Source: Rhyacichthys aspro (taxonomy: Eukaryota; Chordata; Actinopteri; Gobiiformes; Rhyacichthyidae). From it: DNA of 64,000 bases. Below, piece after piece: positions 38,389 through 49,120 of the stretch (the first letter of the stretch is position 1; each line of letters opens with the position of its first letter). The position numbers and the translations under genes are program-made. The notes under the pieces are model-generated. The model did no database searches. It saw only the letters and a list, made by a program, of their open reading frames with translations, and was not told where the DNA came from. Location of the stretch: assembly GCA_036850595.1 (NCBI GenBank), contig CM072153.1, positions 16,324,169 through 16,388,168 on the forward strand, in the 5' to 3' direction.

Positions 38389-40641
38389 CTACATCGGGTC
38401 GTCGTAGTTGTAGGTGGGAGCCGCTGAATACTGGTTCTGCTGCATGGCGCCCTGTGCAGCTCCCATTGCAGCCTGCTGAGCGGCCGCCTGGACTTGTGGG
38501 TTCTTCCAAGCTCCAGTGGCCCACTCCTCCTGGGCTTTACCCAGACTTCCACCACTGCCACGGTAGAAGTTATGAACCTGAAAGACATAACGGAGTTAGA
38601 GTTTATGATTATATTTTCTACTCTCACAATACAAACTGAGAGCTTAGGTCACCTTTGAGAGGGCGATGAAGGAGAGCACAGCCACTGCAGTAAACATGAG
38701 AGTGGGAATCAGCATGACTACAGCTGAGCCAATGTTGGTGCTGAAGAAGGTGATGGTAGCCAGCCAACCACTAGTAGAAAGTAGAAGTCTATTTTAGTAT
38801 GCACACCAGTGAAATATTAAGCTTTCTTCTGGTAACTCATATATTGTTAGTTAAAGCAATCCAACAAAGAAATTACATAATTATACCTTAAAACTTTTCA
38901 CGCCATTATAAGGAGGTTTGAAAGATATGTTATGGACTAAACATACAGGGGCTTAACTACTGGCAGAGGAGAGAATGATGCTGCTGGGTCCATGAACTAA
39001 AACTTTATCGAATAAATACAATCCAACAACGATAAACTAATAGAGAAACACAAAGAGTACAAATGAATCCAGGAGAGAAACGCTAATGGAAAGCTAAAGA
39101 AAAGGGTGATAATATTAAAGAAAAGTTTGTATTCATAAATTAAGTTTGCTCTATTTATGTGACCTTACACCACTGTACACACTGCACACACAACGCATTA
39201 CAAATTTATGTTAAATGTTTAAAATCCATTTTTCCCAGTGCACATTTTCAGACAAAACAGACTTGTTTATAAAATAACTGATGCATGTATTATTTAATTT
39301 TACTGTATGATGGCATCTGTGCACTTACCATACTCCCCAGCCGGGGATACCCACGGTCTGAATTATACTGATCACAACCTGGGCCATGAAGACGAAGAAG
39401 AAAGCCATAAAGTTGAAAGAGCTGTCAGTCCTGCACAGAGAAAGTAATCAGCAATAAAAAAAAACCTGATTCAACAAAATGGCAGGTTATGGCAGTGTAA
39501 GGTGGAAGCAGCATACTTGAAGGCCTTGTAGATGGGCCTGAACCAGCACACATAAGAGCAGGGCGTGAAGAGGATGAGCCACAAGATGGCCATGCCAAAG
39601 TTGGTCGCTCCACCTCCACCACACATCCACGCCAGGCAGCCAATCAGATTCACCGCCAGAGTAGCACTATTCACTGCCAACATCACAGAAAATGTAAGGA
39701 ACGCAAAAAACACAATTGGTGTCCTTTTTTAAAAATCCATTATGCTTTCACTAAGTGTTCATCTACCTTTACTACACAGCACTACACTGTTTGCTTCTAT
39801 GTTAAAGCTATATTAATGTACACACTGCTATTTCTGCTATAACTACCAAACATGTGGAAACAAGTCTACTTTTTGACAAACCTTACATTCATGCTTCAAA
39901 CGGCAGAGCCTAAGTAATATAAAAACACACACACACCATGCTTATGTGAATATATTATTTGAATATAGCTGATTTAACTGTGTTTTAGTAATAACAATGA
40001 GCAAAAGTCTGTTATTATGTCTATTATTAAATCTCTTGTGTGAAAATTAACAGCATTTATTAACAAAGGCAATATTTATGCAATATTTATATATTTGTCC
40101 TTAAGTAAAGGCAAGCCATTAAGTACTTGGAACTATGTCAGGTACAAAAATATTTATAATATTGCTTGAAAATTAGTTACTGCGTTAAGTTTGCATTAAG
40201 AAGAACCTCATAAATAATTAATTTTTGTCACTGTGGACATGCCACTTATAAAAAAAAAAGTCTGCATGGTGTTTCTCGTAAAATAAAAAGCAACACAGGA
40301 AACATAAAATAGTTTGTAAACACATGGAACATAAATTGTGTAAATGATTGCGGTAGAGCATAGGTAGACTTACAGATCCATAGGTAGTAGAGGCGTTTGC
40401 ACATAGTGCGGTGCTGGTCCGGGATCTCATTGAAGTCCTGGTAAAAACAGGGCTTGAGTGGGATGAATCGAGGCAGTGGGGGGAAGTTGTTTTCTAAAAC
40501 ACAGGGGCCATACAGTTACTACTGCTGCCCAAGACAGCTAAAAATGTGGTTAATTATTTTACATTGAGTATGTTTTTATAAATAGGAGGCTTTAGTTAAA
40601 AAGGATAATTAGCAAGGTTTTTGTTAAAGCTTACCAGCCAT
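38389..40641 (-). CDS. scamp5: Secretory carrier membrane protein 5
   Basis: Four-helix membrane protein of secretory and synaptic vesicles, known for roles in regulated exocytosis and vesicle recycling. Coding exons: 40635-40641, 40374-40493, 39517-39673, 39329-39430, 38653-38770 and 38389-38577, 230 aa in total (human 235). Only 7 nt of coding sequence lie in the first coding exon. The N-terminus MAENNFPPLPRFIPLKPCFY lacks the NPF repeats of SCAMP1-3, marking SCAMP5 (SCAMP4 also lacks them). Four membrane helices lie at about 44-62, 65-84, 101-121 and 140-166. The conserved cytosolic loop CWFRPIYKAFK is at 85-95. The tail has FYRGSGGSLGKAQEEW, then a Gln/Ala-rich end. It is head-to-head with parp16. 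Confidence 0.95.
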
Positions 40642-41389
40642 GATGATCCTTCAGTATTTCCCCTCTAAACTGAAACACTGGACTGCTTTCTGAAGACAAA
40701 ACTACAAAGAGAGGGGTGGTTTATTAGACCTCTTCATACTCTCACAAAACATTAAGGCATGTAGGTACAGTCCTCTCAGTTAGATTTCCAGTGGTAGTCA
40801 TACACATCTCACTGATATAAATGAGTTTGTAGGTAAAGGTTATGTGTCTGTGGATCACATTATTTGTAGCCTGCAGCTCTATGGGATGAGCTGTGGGGTG
40901 AAGTGTGGCCTTGTCGTGATTTGAACAGTATTAAGCTATTGGGCACACAATGGGGCAGGGAGAGTGTACGGATGGCACCGTAAACAGTTTATTTAACACT
41001 CATCTTGTCAATCGTGATGTGGCAAAATGATGGCGAACCAAATCCATGCTGAAGGAATTTGGCCAGTGATGAGAAAATAGCATCTTATGCACAAAATAGG
41101 GCAGCGGCTACAATGTTGTACGCTCTAGGAAGCTTTAGATGCTAAAAGTGTTCTCTGTGTGTAGATTTGAGGGCGGAGATGTTGCAGTAGGACACCGTGC
41201 TTCGTGAGGAGAGCGTCCTTCAGCTCTGCTCCTCCATCCGGACGTCGAGCAGGTCAAAAAACGGACACAGATTAGATCGCACACGAAGTTGTTACCATAA
41301 AACCATATGATTGTTAATGTAACCATGTTGGCTCGACTTTGCTACTCTGCAATGAATTTAGGCACAGTTATGTAGAGAAAATCCTTACC
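40642..41389 (-). other. scamp5: scamp5 5' non-coding exons and intron
   Basis: The exon carrying the ATG begins at about 40701 (acceptor CTCTTTGTAG) or 40689 (GTCTTCAG). A further upstream non-coding exon probably ends at 41389 (donor AGAG, then GTAAGGATT). Inferred from splice motifs. Confidence 0.5.
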
Positions 41390-42700
41390 TCTTGTTCACA
41401 GCGTAGCTAAAATGCCTCCGTCCGCTTCAGTAGCATCCTATGGATTCATTTGCGTTGAACAATTTGATAAAAACACACAGCTGGCGATGTGGTAAAATAT
41501 CAATCAAATCAAACGAAGGTATCGGGAGTAAAAATGTATCACGTGATGTGTAGTCTTTATTTTACGCACAAATTTTCCGCTGCTTTTATCCTACTAACCA
41601 CCCGAGCGCAGGCCTAGACGGTAAAAAACGGGATTTGTTGCTGGCCTAAAGCGGACCAATCAAAAAGAGGCGGGTCTGATTCAGCGTGGACTCATTTCCG
41701 CTGCTGCCTGACGCTGTCCAGAGTGCTGAAGTCACCGCGCACGAAATGAAATCTCATTGGACGCACGATAGCTGCGTTTAAAGATACTTCAGTAAACAAT
41801 AGGGATTTCGGGAGTCTTTCTGTTTTGATAAAGTGTAGTTTATCGTTTACTGAAACAGGGGTCCATCAGATACTCAGGGAGAGGTAACTTACAGTAGAGT
41901 AGGACACTGTCAACACACCCCCAGTTTGGACAAATTAGCAACGACACAGGCTTTGTGTTAAGTATGGCTGCTACCAGTGAAAACACACTATTAGGCTACA
42001 ACAACTCAAGGACTGTTCCTGCTAATATTATCATGATAATAATAATATTTATTTCATTCATTAAATCACACGATGGACCATTTGTAGTAGTACTGTCTGT
42101 TCGTCTATTTGCTGCTTATTGTCTGGAAAGCAATTGTTGTGTTGCTGTTGTAATATTGAGCTATATAAATATAAACTGAATTGAATAGAAAAGGCTTCCA
42201 CAATTGAACCAAACTACAATTAGAACAAGAGTGTTTATATTTTTATGCTTTTAAATTAGCACTCCCCCATACAAGCACCTCGGTGTGTCTGCCTGAACAA
42301 AAATCTGAGCGATTTCTTTACAAAAGGTTATTGAGGAAATGGACTACAAAATTGTCATTGCAGTGGTTCAGAGCCGCCCACAATAGCATTCATTTATATT
42401 AAATTTAATTTGGCCTAAAATCTTCAGGTTCATCTGTTGAAGAGTAGGCCTAACTTTACTCTTTGGCGACACCTTCAGAGACTTTTATTGGCTGTGAAAT
42501 GAAATGGTGCTTTCGTAGTTCGCTCTGAAATCTTCAGATACCTATTTGCACAAAATACAATGTTTTTTTTTTTTCATTTTACGGTTCCGGGCGTTTTATA
42601 TAAAGCACAATCTAAGATTAAATCATATATTAATAACAAATCTATGGCTGGTTTTGTATTTCCTGTTTTGGTTTATTTATTGGATATTCGTTACTCCGAG
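41390..42700. promoter_or_regulatory. Divergent promoter region between scamp5 and parp16
   Basis: Spacer of about 1.3 kb between two oppositely transcribed genes. About 41390-41770 is CpG-containing and probably holds the scamp5 promoter. The middle is AT-rich with an (AAT)-like tract at about 42028-42052. No TATA box stands out and no coding exon is seen. Confidence 0.45.
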
Positions 42701-43317
42701 GTGCCTTGAATGTGCCAATATCAATCGCTAGCGTAAGCTAGCTCTTCCTGTTGTGCTAAGTGCTATGAGTTGACGAGTGAAGGTAAGGGAAAACCTGTAG
42801 TTTTCTCAATCTGGTTTGTTGATGATGCAAAATGTGTCCATGAGTTAGTTAGATGTACTCCGTTTCTAGTAGCATACTGCTGTTTTATGACCAAAAACGA
42901 GACATGTACCGGCTGCTATGTTAGCATATGTTTCCTGGTGTGGGTAAGTTGTTTTAGTTAGCTAAGGTTACCTTAACTACACGAGTTGCTGCCTTAAAAG
43001 TTCTGGGAAAGTGCGTACATATACTGTGTTACAAAGCTGATTATTGCACAGTGGGTTGTGTTTTAGGTGAACACATTAAATTGTCTTTCCGCCGGTTAAT
43101 TATTATAATTTGTAATTATGCAAATGTTTAGCATATTCTTAATTTAAACTGTTTAATATTTATTTGCATTTTTAAATTCCAAAGTGTATAAAGTATGTAA
43201 TATTATTTTATAATTGATTTTAAACAGTTATATAAACGTAAAAATTCATTTACATCTTCTTCAACATATGTGTGTTTCTCTTATGTTATCTTATCACCTC
43301 TACCTGCAGAGGTGGGA
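42700..43317 (+). other. parp16: parp16 5' non-coding exon and intron
   Basis: A non-coding exon probably ends at 42782 (donor AAG, then GTAAGG). The next exon opens at 43310 after TACCTGCAG, 8 nt before the ATG. The 5' end of the first exon is not determined. Confidence 0.5.
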
Positions 43318-44916
43318 ATGCAGCCACCTCTCCCAGCTGAAGCCATTCGGGAGCTGGTGTGCTCCTGTCTGCACAGGGACCCAGTGGCTGCTGACTTCCG
43401 CTGCAGCCTGTTTGTTGCAGCTGCTCAAAATTACAAGAGAGACTCTTTGCTCAGACCCTTCCCTCCCAGATACGTCAGTGATGACAATAAGGATTTTGAA
43501 GAACTGGTAATACTATGCAAAAATCCAGTGTGCCCATGCACATTGTTCATATATTGAAGATTCTGTCCAAGAAATATTGTTGGCGGTAGGAATTCAGTTA
43601 AAAACATTAGACCCTAAATCTTGATCTGTCTTTTTCAGTTGGCTGATGTCAAGTCTTTGCCTGGTGTAAGGGACTTGGTGAGGCTGCGACCAGGAGAAGG
43701 AGATCATCATTTGGCTCTTGTACACTGGATTCTCTCTTCCAAGAGCTTTGCTGTGAAAACATTAGAAAAAGAAGAGGTACATAGCACAGAATAAAGATTG
43801 TTTGATCTGATAATATGTACACCAAAAATATTTGGATGTATTTAATAAAAATCAAAAACAAACCAAAAAAAACCCTTCTTTAAAGATTGCTTTGCGTATT
43901 TCTTTCAGTATGCTCAACTTTGCAACCTGACAAAAAGTGAAGCATTTTCTGCACCTGCCCCAGATTTCTTGTTTGAGATTGAATACAATGACCAGATGAA
44001 CGCCAGGTTTGAGAAGACAAAGGCAGGCAGAGACACCTTCTATGCATTCCACGGGAGCCGCCTGGAAAACTTTCACTCTATCATTCACAATGGACTCCAC
44101 TGTCACCTTAATAAGGTAAGTGCGGTTTTCTATATTCATTGTAGATCTATTTATTTTCATTGTTGATGTGTATAAAGGCAACCAAGCGCTCCTATATAAT
44201 GCTCTCCCGAAACACTGAATGGATTTTTTATTGTGTGTGCAGAACTCAGTATTTGGAGAGGGGACCTATCTAACCAGTGACCTCAGCATGGCCGTCCTTT
44301 ACAGCCCACACAGCAGTGGCTGGAGAGAAAGCCTTTTAGGCCCACTGCTTAGCTGCGTTGCCTTGTGTGAAGTCATTGATCATCCTGATGTCAAGTGCCA
44401 AGTGAAGAAAAAAGGTAGGTAAGAAGTGTGACTCAGAATAACAAAACTCAATATGGCTTATTTAATAAACTGCAACTATTTCAGACTCAGAAATCATCGA
44501 CCGTCAGCGATCCAGGGCAAAGAACAGTGAAGGCGGGGATGTACCACAGAAATACTTTGTTGTCACCAACAATCAGCTTTTACGAGTCAAGTACCTGCTT
44601 GTTTACTCCCAGAAGAGGCACCTGTTTAGGTTAGTAGCCTTTTTAAATGTATGATTTTATATAACCAATATCTTTAGTTAGTGTAGTTATGCTTTTGGCA
44701 AAAGTTAGTATTGGATTTTGTCTTTAAATAAAATGCTTCAGCGAGTGGCTCTGGTTAATAAAGTTTTTTTTCTCTCCTAGAAATTCCCGAAGCACCTCCT
44801 GGCTTCTCAGACACCATTTTGCTGTCATGATGACTCTTTACCTTTTGCTGCTCATACTGATTGGTGCCTTTAACTCCACCTCCTTTGTATCATTTTGGAA
44901 CAAGCTGTTCAGGTGA
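43318..44916 (+). CDS. parp16: PARP16 (ARTD15), ER tail-anchored mono-ADP-ribosyltransferase
   Basis: Transfers single ADP-ribose units from NAD+; family members sit in the ER membrane and modify unfolded-protein-response sensors. Exons: 43318-43506, 43639-43776, 43909-44115, 44243-44414, 44485-44629 and 44781-44916, 328 aa in total (human about 322). An N-terminal helical region (about 1-95) precedes the catalytic domain. The H-Y-Y triad is complete: His157 in FHGSRLENFHS, Tyr187 in GEGTYLTSD and Tyr259 in KYFVVTNNQLL. His and two Tyr, without the Glu of polymerising PARPs, fits mono-ADP-ribosylation. A hydrophobic helix at about 296-312 near the C-terminus is the tail anchor. A plus-strand poly(A) signal lies at 45336. 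Confidence 0.95.
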
Positions 44917-46335
44917 CGAAACCACAAGACACATAACGCAGATGTCTAGTGCCTTCCTGATCAGACTGAACGTCTGAACAGAGAAGTTTTATGCACGCAC
45001 ATTGTTACTCTCTTATTTTTTATTTGTTAAAAAGTCATTATGGCAGTTATTTTGACAGAAATCTTTTTTTATAGAATAGCTGTATCCTGTTTTCATATTT
45101 TTTTTTTGTCTGCAGTCTATTTGAACTTTGAGGTACATTATTTTAGACCCTTAAAGAAGCCTGTAGTGCTAAATAACCAAAGTGAAAAGGCAGACAGCGC
45201 ATTCAAGTCTTAGTGAAATGAATATTTGACATATATTTGTTTATACTCTCCAGCAGATTAACAGAGTGGAATTATTTTTACAAATGATTTGTTTACATTA
45301 TATTGTAATTATTCTACAATGGTTTAAAAACCCTCAATAAAATGACTAAACTGGATAAATAATCAAGTGGCTTTCTGTTCAGGAGCTTGTTATGAAGTAT
45401 AATCTGTTGTACCGTACTTTTGTTTTGTTTTAATTCAAACTTTAACACGGGTGTTCTGTCAAAGGCATATTTATTACCGCTGGCATACACTACAGTGCTT
45501 TGTTTTTATCACTAAAAAGTGTGAAGGATATATAGAGATTGATAACAGAGGCGGCCTGCTTTGGTGACAGATCCATGTCGTCCTAATAGATAAGAAACAC
45601 CTGATAATACTGATGTTTATCCACAGCTCAAGCAAGAAAAGGCAAAAAAGTTGTGAATTTGTGATTTTATTATAAGACTGAAACAAAACACAGTAATAAT
45701 ATTATGAATATGTTCACAAAAAATTGCTCTTGAGCTGAATGGCTTTAGAACTGAGAATATTATCAATTTGCTTGCAATTTACTTATATATTTTTCGATTT
45801 GGATATTTTGAAAACAGACTTCAAGCACTAGATGTGGTTTAATATCATAATACATTTGTGACTCGGAAGAAACAAAAGAAGATGAGAGAGTTGAGGGCTG
45901 TTTAAAAAAAAATGATTATAAAACTGGCACCATGTTGCGAAATCAACCAGATAAACAGCTTCTTAGTCAGAAACTACTCACATTTGAAGGACACTGCACA
46001 GACTGCCCATTGTTGGTCCACACTTTATTCCCTTTCTACACAGGCTTCATTATTGCTGCCTCATAAACTGTCAGTTATTCAATAACCATCACCTCAGAGG
46101 GGGCAGTGATGGCAGAGGGGAGTCAGACGGCACTTTTCATCTCCCATAAACCAGAAACCTAAATTTAGCTACTATAATTTCATTCATAAACCTTTAGTTT
46201 TTACACTTAGCCTCAAGAATGTGATTAAAATTATTTTATTTCATATTGATTACAGAGCTTAAATAATACAATTAATGTTTAAAAATAGCTGCCTTCGTAC
46301 ATTGTGCTACACAAGCTTATTTATTTGATAAGAAT
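44917..46335. other. parp16 3' UTR and spacer to the IGFBP-like gene
   Basis: AATAAA at 45336-45341 is a good parp16 poly(A) candidate, giving a 3' UTR of about 0.4 kb. The remaining roughly 1 kb is AT-rich, probably partly 3' UTR of the minus-strand IGFBP-like gene. Nothing else recognised. Confidence 0.5.
45336..45341 (+). terminator. Probable parp16 poly(A) signal
   Basis: Canonical AATAAA about 420 nt past the parp16 stop, on its coding strand. Confidence 0.55.
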
Positions 46336-47596
46336 TCACTTTGAGGGATTTGGGCAGTCTGGGACCAAACACACCAAGTGCCCTTCAGTGTCACGCTGTA
46401 AAGTAAAAAAAAAGAAAACAGTATTCAGTAAGTATTTTTAAATTTAGTAAAAACAAAATGATTTTCATGATTTTTGGTATTTGATCACTTTATTTGAAAG
46501 AGGGTATTAGAGGGAGTTAGAGAGAGTGCATGTTGCAAATGGCCAAGACAATCCTGGATATATTTGAGAGTCCTTACCTGTAGGTCCTTTTGGCACACAG
46601 GGTGATTATGTGGCGCGAGCAGGTGATTGTGAACACACTTTCCAAAGCGGAGTAGACATGAGGAGTCAGAGGAAACACAGGTCTGTGGGCATGACGGGGC
46701 TTTCAGCAACACACAACTGAAGCAGGAGGTGTGCTGGCAGGAGCCCTGGCATGTCTTCCTTTCCAGAGCCACAAACCTGGAGCAAGAAAATTAAAGATAC
46801 AGCAAAGACTTGAAGCACAGAATAGGGCAAGCCAGTGTGTAAATGGATACCTGGCCGAGCAGATTTTATTGGGGTTTGCTTGGCAGAATTCCTTTGTGCA
46901 CTCTGGGTGACAGCTCTCTGGATCTAAGGGTTCAATCACTGCAAAGACACAATGAAATATCAAATTTATTTGATGTTAGATTTTCAGATTTTGAAACTGA
47001 CATTTTTCTGGACAGCAAAAAAAAATTGTAATCATACTGCGTCTGATACAGTATCGGTGAGGGTGACAACTCTTTTCACTGGTGAGAGATAAGAGGCATA
47101 ATTGTGGCTGACTGTGAGCCGAAAGCTTTGAATCAAAGGAAGCCTTGACCAGACTATCAGTCTTTGCAGATCATAAACAGTTTTACTACATTGGCATTAT
47201 TCCAATTAAACTAACTGTATTAAGTGGGAAAATTTAGACTACAACAAAATGCATTTGAACATATCTGGACCTACCTGCTTTACAAATCCCTGTGCGCTCC
47301 GATTTGTCTGCTCCTAAGTCCTGATAGACACACACAAGTCCTTCGTCACATTTCCCGAGGTAGTCCCACATGCCGCCGCAGGTCTCGCCCTCTGTTTTGG
47401 CACAAACTGGGCAGCAGCCGCACACACCTGTTGTGACACCACCTTTACACCGAAGCTTCAGCGTCTGACGTGTGGAGCAGTGTATACGCTCACAGGGCGG
47501 ACAGTGAAGGGCCCGAAGCTGCTGTCGGTCCCCTGATGGAGAGTCCCCTGACCCATGCGCTCCCAGGACAAATGTTACAAACAAAAACATCCACAT
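46336..47596 (-). CDS. Secreted cysteine-rich protein with N-terminal IGFBP domain (unnamed)
   Basis: Four exons: 47275-47596, 46851-46938, 46578-46776 and 46336-46395, with matching phases, 222 aa. A TATA box lies 38 nt upstream (47634-47644), so the ATG at 47596 is chosen over one at 47668 that sits upstream of the TATA box. Signal peptide about 1-15. Residues 32-106 form an IGFBP N-terminal domain with 12 Cys and the hallmark VCGCCPVCAKTEGETCGG. The rest (108-222) has 15 more Cys and repeats a C-x3-C spacing (CHPEC 117-121, CQGSC 146-150, CPQTC 166-170). There is no transmembrane segment and no thyroglobulin, Kazal or EGF domain that I recognise, so it is not a standard IGFBP1-6 or IGFBP7. 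ESM1-like or CRIM1-like relationships are possible. Function unknown; extracellular growth-factor binding is only a domain-based guess. Confidence 0.85.
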
Positions 47597-47633
47597 CTCT
47601 GGGCAGATTATGCTGAATGAGCACCTGTGAGCA

Positions 47634-47644
47634 CCTTTTATATA
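47634..47644 (-). promoter_or_regulatory. TATA box of the IGFBP-like gene
   Basis: Minus-strand TATATAAAAGG, a near-perfect TATA box. Transcription would begin near 47613, leaving a leader of only about 15-20 nt before the ATG at 47596. A strong TATA box suggests regulated, tissue-restricted expression, unlike the CpG-type promoters of the neighbours. Confidence 0.75.
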
Positions 47645-48070
47645 CACTGGCTCCCAGTCAAGCTCCATAGTTTATGAGCCACCCCCTCCACCCCCATGAG
47701 CAGCCAATGGATGAGTTCAGGGGGATTCACTGACTGGATGGAGTCTCATTATCCCCCTGCTTATCTTTACATTATCAACAGTGTGATTTTGTTTTGAAAT
47801 TCTTCCCTCCAAGACGCAATGTTAGATAAGTCCTATGAAGGTGAAAAGACTGACCCCCTTTGTATTTCGAGTCACGTGACCTGTGGAAGGGGCAATTCAG
47901 TGCACGCTTGACAAACAGGTAATGACCTATTTCTGGAAAGAACAAAAGGTTTAAGACATCAGTGTATCTGTAGAATATTAAACTATGAAAGCAAATACAA
48001 ATGTCTATCAAAATCGTATTAAACATATGATTTCAAGTAATCAGACACTCAAAACTCATATAAAAATGTA

Positions 48071-48076
48071 TTTATT
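48071..48076 (-). terminator. Probable ctdspl2 poly(A) signal
   Basis: Minus-strand AATAAA about 1.05 kb past the ctdspl2 stop. Confidence 0.4.
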
Positions 48077-48222
48077 TTTAAGGAAACCACTGAGTAACAC
48101 TGAATACAACTGGAGAGATCATTCAATAGTCAATAAAACTCCTACATCATAAAGACCCACTAACAAGTCGCCTTGGAAAACAAGATGCAAACATGTTGGC
48201 AATTTGCTGGTGCTACATTTCA

Positions 48223-48239
48223 TTTTTTTTTTTTTTTTT
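48223..48239. repeat. Poly-T tract
   Basis: Seventeen consecutive T, in the probable ctdspl2 3' UTR. Confidence 0.85.
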
Positions 48240-49120
48240 ACCTCATAACAAACTTGAGGTGATGCACACCTGTGTAGAAAATGACAAGATTTTACATCAA
48301 TTTACAAAGGGCTGGATGTCAAAGTGCAAGATGTCTGAACCCCCCCAAATCCCACGCCCCGTCCCAACCCTTCATCAAAGAGGACGATCAAGGTATCTTA
48401 ATCATAAACAGACTTGTAAGTACAAATCTCCCAGAAAAATCGTCATTGGCCACTATGGCTTTGTAATCAGTTGAGACCCTATCCTAGCTTACATTACAGA
48501 GCTTTCAAAATATTATTTCAAACATTTTCTCCCAAAGATACATTTTTAAACTGCACCTTAATCACAGACAACTGCATGTAATGGAGTAAAGCATCACAGG
48601 AAAAACACAGGCATACAACAGAAAACAAGCAACTTCAAACAAAATGCTCACAACATTATGTTTTATAAAAGCAACAAAATTCAAGAATAGCTACTAAAAT
48701 CTGAAAATAAAATGACTTAAAAACCTTGAAGAAAAACATTATTTACATATATTTACAAGTAAATAGAGTGAATATTTTACAGGTTTGACTGGCCGCTCAA
48801 TGTCAGGCTGAAGCCTACAAGGTCCATAAAACCCAACACTGCATGACATTCAGTTTTGTCAGTCTGGAAAAAGCCTTCCATAAAGCCGACTTCAAGGTTG
48901 AACATAAAGGTACAAGAAAGAGGCGAGCAGGTCTGCTTGTTCTGATTTTGAGAGCATTGTGCATAAAACCTCCATGTTTTTTGACTCAAACATACCTTTC
49001 ATTTTTTGCATGATCTTCTAAAATAATAATGACAATGTGTTTGCAAATGAATTTTGTTGAATATTCAATGCATTTTTCCCATGAGTTTAAAATTTGCTGA
49101 AAAAGATACACACAAGGGCC

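Larger units (their letters stand above)
47645..49120. other. Upstream flank of the IGFBP-like gene and ctdspl2 3' UTR
   Basis: 47645-48050 is upstream DNA of the IGFBP-like gene. About 48050-49120 is probably ctdspl2 3' UTR, with a minus-strand AATAAA at 48071-48076. It contains an 17-nt poly-T run at 48223-48239 (poly-A in the transcript). No coding exon seen. Confidence 0.5.

Noticed and set aside
47597..47668. Longer N-terminus for the IGFBP-like protein from the ATG at 47668
   Set aside because: That ATG lies upstream of a strong TATA box, and the extra residues would sit before the signal peptide.
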